From assembly GCF_964340395.1 (NCBI RefSeq), contig NC_135566.1, forward strand, positions 7,988,001 to 8,052,000: a DNA stretch of 64,000 nucleotides, written 5' to 3'. The translations under genes were made by a program, and so were the position numbers. Shown here one piece after another: positions 11,160 through 44,170 of the stretch (position 1 is the first letter of the stretch; each line of letters begins with the position of its first letter). Under the pieces are notes generated by a model. The model was not told where the DNA came from, made no database searches, and saw only the letters and a list, made by a program, of their open reading frames with translations. The DNA is from Glandiceps talaboti (Eukaryota > Hemichordata > Enteropneusta > Spengelidae).

Positions 11160-13650
11160 GATCAAGCATATACAGTCCTTGGTTTTAGTTTTTTGTGTAA
11201 TAGATTTTGAAAATCGTTATCAGGTGCTACTATATCGAATGTACTTGTGGTTGTAAGGGTATGGTCAGTATGATATGTTAGCATTGTAGTCTAGAAATTA
11301 TTCTTAGTCTAGTTCCTATACAGTATCGTTGCCATTTACACCTCCACTCACAGTATAGTCAAAGTCGTTACTGTAGAAGTCCTGAGATGCGTGAGCTGCA
11401 ATTTAAAATTCATCCACAGCCACCCACACAGTCATTAACATCATGTCTTTGTTAATCAATCACAAAATTCTAACCAATAACACAGTCCCTCATAAAGTTA
11501 GTGTTTATTGGGGCAGTTATGTCACATCCAAATATGGTATATTTGTCAGCTCAGGATGCTACTTATACACTGTTTATGTCACTGTAACAGCTGGGGTTCA
11601 CTGATTGGATGAACAACTTCTTGTGTTGATTGAGGGACTTTGACCATACGTGGTTTACTTTAGAAACCACGTTGGCATCCAGACAAGACTATTCGTGACT
11701 TCATTTTTTTGACGTCTAACTCAGTGAGGTCCTGATATGAAATTTCAAATTCAAATGAAGCCACTTACACAGCCATTAACATCATGTCTTTGTTAATCAA
11801 TCACAAAATTCTGCCCAATGATAAGTTAGTGTTTATTGGGAGCCGTTCTGTAATGGCCAAATATGGTACATTTGTCAGCTCAGGCCACTATCGTTTATAT
11901 CATATATTCTAACGGTTTACTCATTTGCATATGCATGAACAACTTTTTGTTCATGATTTCTTATTGCGCTAGATGGGGTGAAGTGAAATCTTGAGATTCG
12001 AAGCCACAGATAGCATCTAGACTATTTGCATTGGTAGCAATTTCACAATAGGTGTATTTTTTCATTCTGCCAAATTTGTGAAATTATCTATAGAAATACA
12101 GTACTTGTTTCATAATGTAACAAAATATCTGTCGAAGTTTAAGTATATTACTGTATCTATATCTTATTTCGTAAATATGAAAATGTAATAATTTGATAAT
12201 TATTTATGTGCTATATTATTTTGCTAGTTTATATTATCCGATCCACTGAAAAAAATATTCACAAATTTCAAAATTTCAAAATCTGAAAATAACTTCAAAA
12301 TGCCTATAAGCTTATCGTTGTTGCCAACGAAGTAGTACCGCCATTGTTTCTGTCTTCTGGGTGTCCATTTATGTAGTTCATATATGGATAAACAAAGCAG
12401 ATATATATTAATCAAAAATTGTTGTTTTCTCTGAAAAGAAATTATATGGGACAGTTTATTTTGTCATGATTAGAAAACAAATAGCTTGTACGTTATATGA
12501 CAAGTATTATGGGATGGAAAGTTAAGTGTTCGTTAAATATTATATTTTGCAATAGCATTATCAACATTTCAAGTTGATATAATTGTACTGCAACACACTA
12601 TAGACTGCATTTTGACAGATATATCAGTTTGTATGGCCTCAGTGAGCTGTACTTCGTCTCTTCATCTCTCAGCCTAACAATGCCATCTAGAAATAGCTGC
12701 ATATTTTCAGCCATTATTAACGTATGTCCGAACTGAAATAACTGTAACATGGGAGAAAGCGATGCTTTTGGGTCGGGGGAATATAACATAATTTGTTGTC
12801 CCATAGCAAACATTGTGTAACTTATAACCAGCAGATATTTAGAAATTAAGAAGATTTTGTACACATCTTTTTTTTTCAGAAAGAATAGAGATTTTAGAGC
12901 TAGCAATGAAATAAAAACTATTATATTACAATTACAGTCTTATTTCTTTGTGTCTTTTATCTTTTGAACATCCACACAGATTTCAAAATTATTACCAGAG
13001 ACTTTCATTTGAGTACCGGTTTCGATATTGTTTCATTTAAACACTGCAAACGTAGACGGGATGCTATGGATATTTGCATGTTCACTCTATTTTATTCAAC
13101 AACACCAGTCCTCCATATTGCTGAGTCAAATCAAGCAATCTTCATTTGCTAATATTGTGCAACAAAAACCGTCCCCATGTTTTTGAAATATTCAAGGTAA
13201 CAGGGGCGTCATGTTTTAGAGAAAGGAAATTGAGGGAGGGCCACTTTTTAGAAGGACGGAATTGGGGAGGGCCACACTTTGCGCAACAGACTGGACCCGA
13301 ATCCCCCCTGTAATTATTGAAGGTTCCCATAGTTCAGTTTATTTGTAATCCTATCCACTTACATGTAATATGTTTTATTTATCATCATATTGCCATTTAT
13401 TGAGTTACAAACATGTTGTTTCACATTGATTTTACAAATAGGACGCCATTGTTTTATAAAATAAAAATATAATATAAATGCCCAATCCTCATCCATGTGG
13501 CCACTTTAAAAGATTTTTTTTTTTTTTTTTTTTGCGAAAGTAGGTTTATTCGTGTACAATTCCTAAATAAAACAACTACTTTGAATGTACCGTATCCATA
13601 CAGTTCAACGACACGGTGACCTTTCAACTCTGGTATAACCTCGTGACCAG
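11160..13650. other. Region between NCLX-1 and NCLX-2, no gene recognised
   Basis: Contains the probable 3' UTR of NCLX-1, a roughly 345-bp tandem duplication (separate entry) and AT-rich DNA. A 102-codon frame on the minus strand at 12598-12906 has no recognisable domain and no clear splice context. At 13500-13530 there is a T run. Confidence 0.6.
11345..12030 (+). repeat. Diverged tandem duplication of about 345 bp
   Basis: Two successive copies meet near 11690. Shared blocks include the segment with CATTAACATCATGTCTTTGT at about 11432 and 11776, GTTAGTGTTTATTGGG, and CCAAATATGGTA followed by TTTGTCAGCTCAGG. It lies just downstream of the NCLX-1 stop codon, probably inside the 3' UTR. Confidence 0.8.
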
Positions 13651-13813
13651 TCACATGTTATCTTTGTCGCGAATATTGTAGTTACAAGGTTGATCACCGG
13701 CTGGACATACCGTGCGCGCCGGATATCTATCGACCTGTGCGGAAATGATAGAATAACCATAAAGTGGCGATCTAACTGATTTGATAGTAGGCAGGCGCCA
13801 CATGTAAGACGTC

Positions 13814-34614
<20,801 letters not shown>

Positions 34615-35046
34615 GTGACCTTTCAACTTTGCACTTTGACACGGAGTGACCTTTGACTCGAAAGGTTGGCATTGCTCATACAGCCAGAGATGTTTTCAGT
34701 TATTCTCCCTACAGGGTAAATGACATCACTTGGGGAGCCTCAGGTCCATTGAAAACCAAAACGCATGTGGGTTAGCCTGGAGAACTCAAGAGCTACACAA
34801 GTTAAATCCATGATTTTTGATAAAATGAACTAGTGTGTCTTTCCTATAATTAATTATGGGTGACCTTTCAACTTTACACTTTGACATTTAATTTCTTAAT
34901 ACCAGTATACTTTTTTCTATCTGAACAGTGCAATGGTTTCTTTTCTAGTTGTCTATTTACATTCAAATCATTATACATGTACTATGAATATTTTAGTACT
35001 CTTGCAAATCTCTATTCCTAAAGAACAAATTATATTGATATCCAGG

Positions 35047-35525
35047 GAATAGTGCTTCACTCAGAGAATGTTTCCTGCCTTATCAGTTTTCCTAACTAAC
35101 ACCAAGGGAATAGCAATTGACTTGAGGAATGCTTCCTGACTTATCCTTCCTTCCTGACTAACACCAAGGGATTGGTGCTTGATTTAGGGAATGCTTCCTG
35201 CATTATCCATTTTCCTAACTTACACCAAGGGAATAGTGCTTGACCCAGGGAATGCTTCCTGCCTTATCCATTTTCCTAACTAACATCAAGGGGATAGTGC
35301 TTGACCCAGGGAATGCTTCCTGCATTATCCATTTTCCTAACTAACATCAAGGGGATAGTGCTTGACCCAGGGAATGCTTTCTGCCTTATCCATTTTCCTA
35401 ACTAACATCAAGGGGATAGTGCTTAACTCAGGGAATGCTTCCTGCATTATCCATTTTCGTAACTAACACCAAAGGAATAGTGATTGACTCAGGGAATGCT
35501 TCCTGCCTTATCCTTCTTTCCGAAC
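35047..35525 (+). repeat. Minisatellite, period about 61 bp, about 8 units
   Basis: Units contain GGAATAGTGCTTGAC, AGGGAATGCTTCCTGC and TTATCCATTTTCCTAACTAA. The central units at about 35220-35450 are the most alike. It lies about 0.4 kb after the NCLX-2 stop codon. Confidence 0.93.
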
Positions 35526-38150
35526 TAGCAAAATATAACATTTTCCAGTGTCTTATTCAGTTGATGTCATTGTCAAGCATTCTAAAATTTGTTTACACAA
35601 AATTCACATGGCTACAACTGTGAAAATATTACCTACAGTTTTTTACTAGAACCTCTAGCCCTGTTCACTTGCTGTCACTAGAGGGCATAGTAACATATAG
35701 GGACTGAAGATGCTGTAATTGACATGAGCAAACAGAGGTAGAAATAAGAATATATATATATTTTTTTTTTTAAAAGGAGCAAGTTTGAACAGCTAAGCTA
35801 AATATGACTCTGGCAATGAACTCTTTGGTTTACAAAGATTGACACAAACTAAAACTGTTGTCACGAAATGTTTATATGATGAGCTATTGAATGGATGTTG
35901 GTTTAATTATTGAGTCTTAGTAGGGTGGCTCGAGTTACATAAAAATGGAATGTACTGGTTTGGGACTTCCAATGTTTATCTTGGTATTAAACTGAACCCT
36001 CGGTTACCAGAGTCATATATTGTGTACCCATACCCAAGGTCAAGTTGTTCTATAAACTTAATATATAAGCTATTATGAAGTAAAAGAAGACCATTGCGGT
36101 GATAGATTTTAGACTAAAATGTACTTAATGATATAATCAGTATTTTAGGTTGTAAGATAAACAGAATTGCTGTCACACGGTAAGGTTGGGTAGTATCAAA
36201 AAATATATGATGAAAATTGAGGACGGTTTTTGCCACATATTAAATACCAAACAGTAGGCTAACACATGCAGTGTATTTTAAAACTGATATCACTAAAATG
36301 TGCACTGCAGAATTTGTTCATCTTTAATGATAGATTTCTTTCCCAAAATTTTCTTTTCAAATGTGGTAACTGTGACAGTAAAGGATAAAACATTTGCCAC
36401 TTTGTAAACAAACATGAATTTCATATTCGGAGGCTCCAAATCTACAAAATTTGAAATTGTAGGTTTTAGCACTTTTTTTGTCTCTTTTTATACATTTTTA
36501 GTTTTTAAAAAGTTGGCGTATTCATATGTTGGTCTTACTTATCCATATAATTTTCTGCAAATTCATTTTATCCGAGCAAACTAATATAAAAACTTCTGAC
36601 TCGTGTATCAGTTGATTATGCAACCAGGTTATCTAGTCTAGAGCCCACCTAGGACACTAGTATTATTTCTACCATGTCTGTAAAAGCTTCTGATGAGCCC
36701 CCTAGCACAGCGTGTAAGTTTTACCTCTACTGTGAAGCCCCTCGGTCCTGTGATGCTTCTTTCAAGTCCCCCTAGCTCAGTGGTGTTAATTCTACCAGTA
36801 CTGCAAAAAAGTCTGTCACTTTCAGATTAGTAATGAAAATAACATATCCCAATGATTGATGTGCTAATGCACGAAACTGATGATTCTTTAAGAAAAACAA
36901 TATGGCTGAAATCAATATGAAATAGAGTTATGCAAATTTATTCATGTTTATGTGAGTGTTTTGAGAACATGGGTAAGAACCTAAATACGTTACTTTCATG
37001 TCTGGATTAACACATATTGAACAGATTTGTAATTTTCTCACAGAATAGTATGTGTTAAAATTGTGTTTATACAAGAACATTTTGTGGACACTTCTCACTT
37101 TGTGATATTTACAGAGAATTTTACTTTTCCAGAGATTTCATTTGATTCAAATAGTAAGAGTTGACGACCCCAAAACTTACACAGAAATCATGTTGAAGAT
37201 TGACATAGAGCAATATGAGTGTTTCCTATAAATTATGTGCCAAAAACTATGAAATGAGAATATGTGAGTATATTTTAATATTAACCATAAAAATGGAGTA
37301 TTTTAGATGAAAGAGTATATGTGTAGATATGAACTATTTGTATATGATGGTACCGTACAAAATTATAAAGAATTGTATTTAAAATCGCAAGAAACAAACG
37401 TACATTTGTTCAAGTTTTATTTGAGGCAAGTAGACCTCTTGATAGTGGGTGAAATAGCGTCCCCACACAATAAATTGTGAATTTTTTTTGTTTTGTTGGC
37501 GTCGGGCTATTGGATGAAATAGCGCCCTCAAACAATGAGTTGTGGATATATTTTGTTTTTATTTCCATTTTCGTGCTTATCCAATTGTGGACATCCATTT
37601 TTGTTAATTTTCCTGTATGAATGAATATTAATTCATAAATGGGTAAATTGTGCTTGTCAGAATAAAAAAAAATACATACAATTATAAGAATAGTTTGAGT
37701 ATTTATTAATGATATATACACAATGTATTTGTTACTTACAAAGCTATGTCTGATCAAAGTCATGATTTGCTAAACATTGAAAGTCAAGATTGAATGAAAA
37801 TAATGAACTCTATAAACGACAACTTTTTATATCAATGAATTTAAATATGCCATTATTTCAGTACTATATTAAAAGCTAAAGTTACTGTATCTCTAAGCTA
37901 TGAGTTGTGAAGTTTCTTCACACATTGAAGCTCAACTTAGTGAAGTTCCACAGAGCTTTCGACCAGACAGGGTCAAAGGTCATTGCTATGGTAATGAGTG
38001 TACAGTTATTCTGAAGCTGACTGTCAATGATGTTGAGTGAAATGCTCAACTGTACTTCACATCGTTGAACTGGTGTACGTGAAATTTACATAACTTTACA
38101 ACTCCTAACATGCCCAGTATGTGCACCGCGTTGTCAAAATACATCGTATA

Positions 38151-38533
38151 TAGCTGGTTGTACCTCCCATGCCCTCTTATTATCAGCTTGTTGAGATCAT
38201 TTGAAAATCTGATAATTATGTGTTGAAAATGTTCGCCCACTAAACCTGATGGTGATCACACTGCACTATGCAGTGCCTGCCACCATGACAAGTAGTCATG
38301 ACTACAATTATTCAAATGAGTCATCTATGTAAATGTGTACATGTGACCGAGATGTAAGCAACATATGAAAAGGACATGTGGTCATTTACTTGCTATTTAC
38401 ATAGAATTATGTAAATTAACATACGGGTATTTGATAACTTTTTTGGGGGGTGGGGGGTCAGGTTACCTGAATCAGTTTAAAATTATCTCGAAGACAAGCT
38501 ATTGATAAGAGGATTAGGAGGTACGACCAGCTA
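38151..38533. repeat. Fold-back element with about 50-bp imperfect arms
   Basis: The left end TAGCTGGTTGTACCTCC pairs with the right end GGAGGTACGACCAGCTA, and pairing continues inward over CTCTTATTATCAGCTTGT. No coding capacity. MITE-type structure. Confidence 0.75.
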
Positions 38534-39760
38534 AACGTGTACCTCAACAGCACTGTGAACAGACTAGATATGATTTTTGTTAACTATACATTTACATTAA
38601 ATAATGAAAAAAAATCAAAGATTGCTTCAAAGAGAGGTGATGTTGGCCCGTAGTACGTGTAATACACACTCTCTGATGCTGCTGAGACATGTATGATTCA
38701 CGTTTCAAAACTATTTCAGCTCTCGAGTACAATTGCTTTCTTTGTGAATAATAACAAATTTTTGATATCTTTGCTTGATATGTTTGAAAGTATAATATCA
38801 ATTGAAATAGATACACTTATGTTTGTCCAACTGAGATATCACCATGACAACAACTGTTACCATAGAAACAAATTTAAATGTACTGAGAAACATTTGAAAA
38901 TAGTTTGATTACATTAAATATATCTAAAATATATGGTAAAATATGTCACGTTCTTATATATAGGTAAACCCCTCACCACAATTGCATCCCTGTATCCATA
39001 ACTTATTTTGAAATTTTAAATGTTTTTAAAAAGAATGTATTGTCATAAATTAAGATTTCTAAAGTGAGTATTATCTTGTAAATATTGACTTTAGTCCAGT
39101 ATATATTTATGTAAGCTGCCAGTAGTAGTTGCCAGCTAATGTGTGGCTCGTTAATGATACTTGTTTGATATTATTGATTCAGATGACGTCACTATTGTTT
39201 ACTAGTCCTGTTAGTTTGCAGTCAAAATGGTACCGGGTCTCAATTTTGACTTGTCCAGTGTAGCAGTCGAGTTATGTAGGCTTGATAGTTCCTAACACGT
39301 CGTCCACATGCAAGACTACTGTTTTACTCGACTCAAAATAAACAAATTAAAGTAAAAAGTCACAATTTGAGAAATAGCTGCTTCACATTACATATCCAGC
39401 CGGGTCGATTATTTAGCATTCTTCTGATGTTCGTATTAACCAAGTTGTCATCATTTTCAAACTTTAGTCCAAAGCTGTTTGGCTTGCTATCTCTCGAACA
39501 GGAGATTACCCTCAAAGTTCCTATATTGTGTTTAGTTATCTAGTTGTGGTACATTTTTTAAAAATATCTTATCTAAGGCTATAATGTCAAACGTTCAAAT
39601 GTTTCCCACAGAACAACCACAGGAATCTTTCTGAGACAGCGCTTTGCGTCCCTCGGTAATCTTCTGGCTTTTCATTTTACGGAACTCAACTAGTTGACTT
39701 TTTTATGGTAATGAGCAAGAAGTGACGTCATTAATGTCGTAAGTAGTACTGAATTTCAAC

Positions 39761-40944
39761 TTATTGCGTGTGAACAGAAGAGCGCCTCTTCGGGCCAGGT
39801 GAAGTACTAGGGTTGATAGATTGTCGTCTGGAGTTACCACTGGTTGTCTTCTTGACCTTCTTAGACAACACACTCCATTTGGAATCTTTCCTGCTGAGTG
39901 CTCTAAGTGTTGGTTTCGACAGATTTTCAAGGCGTTCTGTGCAGGAAAATCAAACAAAACAAATCGATGAAAAAAAAAAGTGACAGAAAAATGTGGACAG
40001 GCCGTGGCAAGTTGTTGATGCACCGTCAGCGTTATTATCAGTTTCAAATACAACTATTATTATCACCATTATTCAGTACATATGCCTGTGATCAGAACGT
40101 TATTTTATCAGTGTTGAACAAATACAATTATTGCCTTTGAAGGTACCCGGGAAAACCTGCATATTACACGTATAATTTTTTCTTGTAATATACTGTATAC
40201 ACACTGCACACAGCTGGATGCAATCCGTCAGAAAATACAAGTTGGTGCTAATATTTCAATCCGTCCGTTTAATAGTATAGACTTCGATATCATGTGTTTT
40301 GCCTGTGTGTTGTATATCTTTGAAGATGGGAGTTACCATGGTAACCGTCTGTGACTGTATGAACCATCTCTTAGAACATTTACTTACGGTTCAAATCCGG
40401 ATAGTATTTTTCTGGTTCAGTTAACAGTAGTGTGTATTTGTTGGGGTTATCTCCTACGCCCTCTATTGGTAGAAATAAATAATATATTAAGTTCAAAAAC
40501 TTGGAAGACCTGAAGCTGTTCAAGCCAACTGCATGTCGGTTACTAGTCAGGGCAAAAGAGAGGTTTCAATGTAGTCGGGCCATTATCATATATTCACCAT
40601 TTGTCTACATTACAACGCTTAGAAAAGTGAGAAATGGTCATGTAACACGTTTTTTGATAGCATCAAGTAGATTAAAACAGGTCGAAAGCTTGTGTACGCA
40701 ATCGAATATTGGCACAATACGAAATTGTAAAGGTTTGTAGACTAATAAACTGACGTCATGTGAAACAATAAGCAGATGGACACTTTTTTGGTTCATGAAT
40801 AATTAATATCACCCTGTAGCGACTTACTATCTACTCTGATAAGCCAATAGGTTCCTCTTCCTTCCAGGTAGTTATTTGCGTAGGCATGCAAATTTTCAGA
40901 CAGATATTTCACGTTTCCTTCGGCGTCCGATAAATCTAATGTTA
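39761..40944 (-). CDS. C22orf15: C22orf15-like protein, last three exons (5' end not found)
   Basis: Minus-strand exons, in order: 40944-40828, 40462-40388 and 39936-39761 (stop TAA). Each has a clean acceptor (TTTCTAG, ACCAATAG, CTGCACAG) and donor (GTAAGT twice), and all joins are phase 1. They give 121 residues: an N-terminal part with DLSDAEGNV..GRGTYWLIRVD, a middle part ending KYYPDLNQRLENLS, and a Ser/Arg/Lys-rich tail. Order and spacing match human C22orf15 as I remember it (AEDGNLVSL, YVLVRI, HYPELAEELRRLS). That protein has no established biochemical role known to me. The first exon, which should end in phase 1 and encode the start of a ubiquitin-like beta fold, was searched for up to about 48 kb and not identified. 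Confidence 0.62.
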
Positions 40945-41212
40945 CTAGAAACAAAACAAATACATTTTTGATCAATAAATTGTGCAAGTTTTGTATTATT
41001 AGCTACCGTTTATCGTAATTTCTCAAACAACCTTGCTGAATAGTTTGGAATCATTGGTGTACACTGTGTAACAGTATTGTTTACAAGACCGTGAAGACAA
41101 ATAGCGGTGTCGATATAAACAGTGTGACTGTTTGATAAACTAATTATCATTGAGTGTCAAAAGTACTGGCAGGTAACAGAATGAATGACAAGTGAATTTT
41201 AATTAATTGAAT

Positions 41213-41308
41213 TATAAACTTTAATTAATATTCGATTAATTTATTTGAGGGATGTAGCTGTCAATCACTGGGTCAGTAAAATTAATCGAATATTAATTAA
41301 AGTTTATA
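41213..41308. repeat. Perfect 30-bp inverted repeat with 35-bp loop
   Basis: TATAAACTTTAATTAATATT... at 41213-41242 is exactly reversed and complemented at 41279-41308. Weaker pairing of TTAATTAA continues outside. The loop contains GGATGTAGCTGTCAATCAC. Confidence 0.9.
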
Positions 41309-41640
41309 AACATGTACACTTTTAATTAATTAATTATTTTGAGATTACTCATAAACCTGCATTTCATTATATGTAATTGGATTACGACTAGTGAACTTTT
41401 CCTAAATAAATAAAGAAATTCGGTCCGTTTTATGATAGAATTCGATTCTCTCCCGTCGGAAAGAATTGTGGATGCACGTTTTCAAGGACAGATATATTAA
41501 AGAGCGTCTTTTTAATTTGTACCACTGTGCGACTTTCAAAGTTTATCTCAAACGACTTTTTTTTATAGAAGTCTGGGAAAAACACATCTTAGAAGACTTT
41601 TGTGTGACTGTGTGCGTGTGTTTTGTCATCTTAATTTCGT

Positions 41641-41666
41641 CTCAGACCACTTTTAGTGGTCCGAGG
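41641..41666. repeat. Short hairpin, family H1, copy 1
   Basis: CTCAGACCACT, a TTT loop, then AGTGGTCCGAG. Similar hairpins lie at 45602, 46886 and 62591. Confidence 0.75.
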
Positions 41667-43354
41667 TTTTGTTCATTTTTTGTGATCTCCTCATAATAGT
41701 TTGTGATAGTGTCTCTTTGCGGCATGGAATCTTTAAGGTCGGTCGGAACAAATTGAAAATGTGCAAATAAAGATTTATTGAGTGGACTACAGTTTATTTA
41801 TCGGACTACAAGTTGATATTAGCAGAAGAAGCCGTCACAAAAGGCTCAGTTGATACAAAACGAGTTTTTTTATGTCACAGACAAACAATACTCCAATATG
41901 TCATATATGGCATAACATCACGCTTTCTGTTGATTCAAGCAGTTCACGGAACTGTATACATGGCGACACCATGGCAACCTTTACAATAACTGTAAACTTT
42001 CCATTTTCTGACATCTTTCCGTTAGAGAGACATTGTAATGATAGATCATTGACATAGACTTATTGACCAGACACGGAAGGTTAAAGGTCGTGTCTGGTAT
42101 TAACGCCTCTGATGGGGCCTATTATAACGTTATTCTTTTCTACATAATATACGACGTGTCATCTTCGTGATGAAAAGGACTACGAAGCATCTCAAAGGAT
42201 AACGATCGACAAAAGGATACGAGTAATTGTATTGATGTCTCCCGTACCGATAATTACTTGAACGTGTACTCTTAATATCCCCAGAGGATTTTGTCGCCAG
42301 AACCATCGAGAACAACCATCGTTTCTTTTCTGTGTGTCTTGACATGCAGAGTTGTGTGTCGCTAAGCAACTCGTAAACAACGTAGTTGATCTAAATGAAC
42401 TCATTTACTAGGTCAAAAGGTCGTGAATGAAGTCGGGCGAATCTAATAACTTTTTGTGATTTTAGACAGGGACAGTGGGAGAGTCTTCCAGTCTGTGAAT
42501 GTGAATGGAGCTTACGTGAGAAAAATAACGAGTCTTTTATTAAGAGACACCAATTCGGCGTATTTTATTACCGTCAGTCTTTTGATCCCAACAAATCTAG
42601 GAACAATAAAAAACAGGGCGGCGTAGTCATGCATGCGTTTCTTTATCTCTTAAGTTGTTTTTAAAAAAATACCATGTGTACCTTTTTTTTCACCCGTACT
42701 TGGACGACTGTTCGTAAACCATAGTTTGTTCCATGGTACTACGGTAGGGTGCGAGTCAAAGAGTAACTCGAATTTAAACAGTAAAACAAACAAACATAAA
42801 ATACTGTAAATCACATAGAACCTCGTTATTGCACGCGTTTCTTTACCGTTTGTATGAATAGGTCTATTTGGCACCCCAGTTTAACTATGTTTAAATTTGT
42901 AGTTATTTTAATTATAAAATCAAATGAAGACATGATTGAAATGTTAAGCTTATATTACTGTTACAAACGGTTGTACCCCCCCCCTCCCCAAAAAATAAAA
43001 AAGTATTGGAAATAGTACGTTTTTCCGTCACCTTTTTTCGATGCATTCACTCAGTCATACTTACCCTACCCCGAAACAGGAAAAAGAAATCGTTCACGGA
43101 TTGAAAGAGTGATTCTTAAAGTTATTTGCTCGACAGATGTTTTACCAAGTAAAATGTACACCGGGTTTCCCTGCTACACAAATTCAAGTTTGTCATGGCA
43201 CAGCTAGGGATATATCAATAATGATATAGTAGTATTTGAATAGCCATTACTAAACATTATCAACATGTTATTTGTTTGCATATACAAGGTATGATACTTT
43301 GTAAACCAAGTTTCAATGAACGTTGTCAATACTAATGATATAACTGAATTCCCC

Positions 43355-43604
43355 AATAGGGAACTTGCAAACCCGCCATGTTGAATGTTGCATCATGGGA
43401 AATGTGATCATAAATACTAATCAAATAGTATGGTAAACAACATGTTACATGTTTTTAACCACAAATAATCAATTCATAGTCTCCCTGATCATTGTGGGAG
43501 GTTTATTTTATCAGTAGCTCCAGATTAGGTATTATGATAACCACAGATAATCCCATAGTCCTTTGCTTCTGAGCATGCTCAGTCTGGATTGCAAGTTCCC
43601 TATT
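43355..43604. repeat. Fold-back element with perfect 16-bp ends
   Basis: AATAGGGAACTTGCAA at 43355-43370 and its exact complement TTGCAAGTTCCCTATT at 43589-43604 bound 250 bp without coding capacity. Consistent with a MITE. Confidence 0.8.
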
Positions 43605-44084
43605 CACGAGACTGAAAGTGTTTCGTCGCTGCTTGAGCTCCATATTGCTGTCGATTGCATTAGAAGACAGTTATTCCACAACTTTCCATAAATCCGTAGA
43701 CAGTTGATGAATTACCAGTAAAGGGTCTAAGGAGAATATTTTTTTTATTTCGATAATTTAGACACCATTCTTTCAACCGAGTAGAGGTATTACTTGGCGC
43801 ACACCTTGACAGATTGTTTTTAATTGGCAAACAAACAATCGCTCCCCTGTTTCGAAGGTATGGATACACACAGTCGTAGCTACAAAGATATTAAAAATAC
43901 TAGCCACAGTTTGTGTCTAAATCGTAAAAAAAAACTTTGAAAGGAGTTTATAGAGGGGCTAACAGAACAATCGCGTCATTGTTTGTCAGGTTATATACTT
44001 TCGTATAACTGTGAGTAATTCTAATATCATCACAATCCTAGCTATTTCTTCAAGTTTGTTGTTGGTTTTTTTTTAGGGGGAGCA

Positions 44085-44170
44085 TCGTCGCAAAAGCATT
44101 GTCGTAAAACCACAGGCCTATTTACGGCAACGGCGGAAAAAAACGGCTCTCGCTTACGAGAATGGGGGCG
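44085..44170. repeat. Short hairpin element, family H2, diverged copy
   Basis: Related to the copies at 51045 and 55893: CATCGTCGCAAA, then CACAGGCC, TTTACGGCA, GGCTCTCG and GAGAATG. Confidence 0.5.

Larger units (their letters stand above)
34615..39760. other. Non-coding stretch after NCLX-2
   Basis: Probable NCLX-2 3' UTR at the start (no single polyadenylation signal could be chosen), a 61-bp minisatellite, AT-rich DNA and one fold-back element. The short frames here lack domain character or splice context. Confidence 0.6.

Noticed and set aside
12598-12906. 102-codon minus-strand frame between the two exchanger genes
   Set aside because: Non-repetitive and plausible in composition, but no family recognised, no splice sites judged convincing, and AT-rich surroundings. 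Kept only as a remote possibility.
39703-40053. 116-codon minus-strand frame
   Set aside because: A shadow of the last C22orf15-like exon, which is read in a different frame supported by an acceptor, the phase and the family match.
41466-41696. Frame near 41.5 kb, and an opposite-strand stretch after a good acceptor at about 41577
   Set aside because: Considered as the missing first exon of the C22orf15-like gene. The minus-strand stretch runs to a stop without a phase 1 donor, and the expected start motif is absent.
41970-42030. Minus-strand start MSENGKFTVI before a GTAAAG donor
   Set aside because: Considered as first exon of the C22orf15-like gene. It ends in phase 0, and no connecting exon was found.
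42465-42530. Short plus-strand stretch between a CAG and a GTGAG
   Set aside because: Only about 63 bases, no neighbour exons in phase, no recognisable protein.
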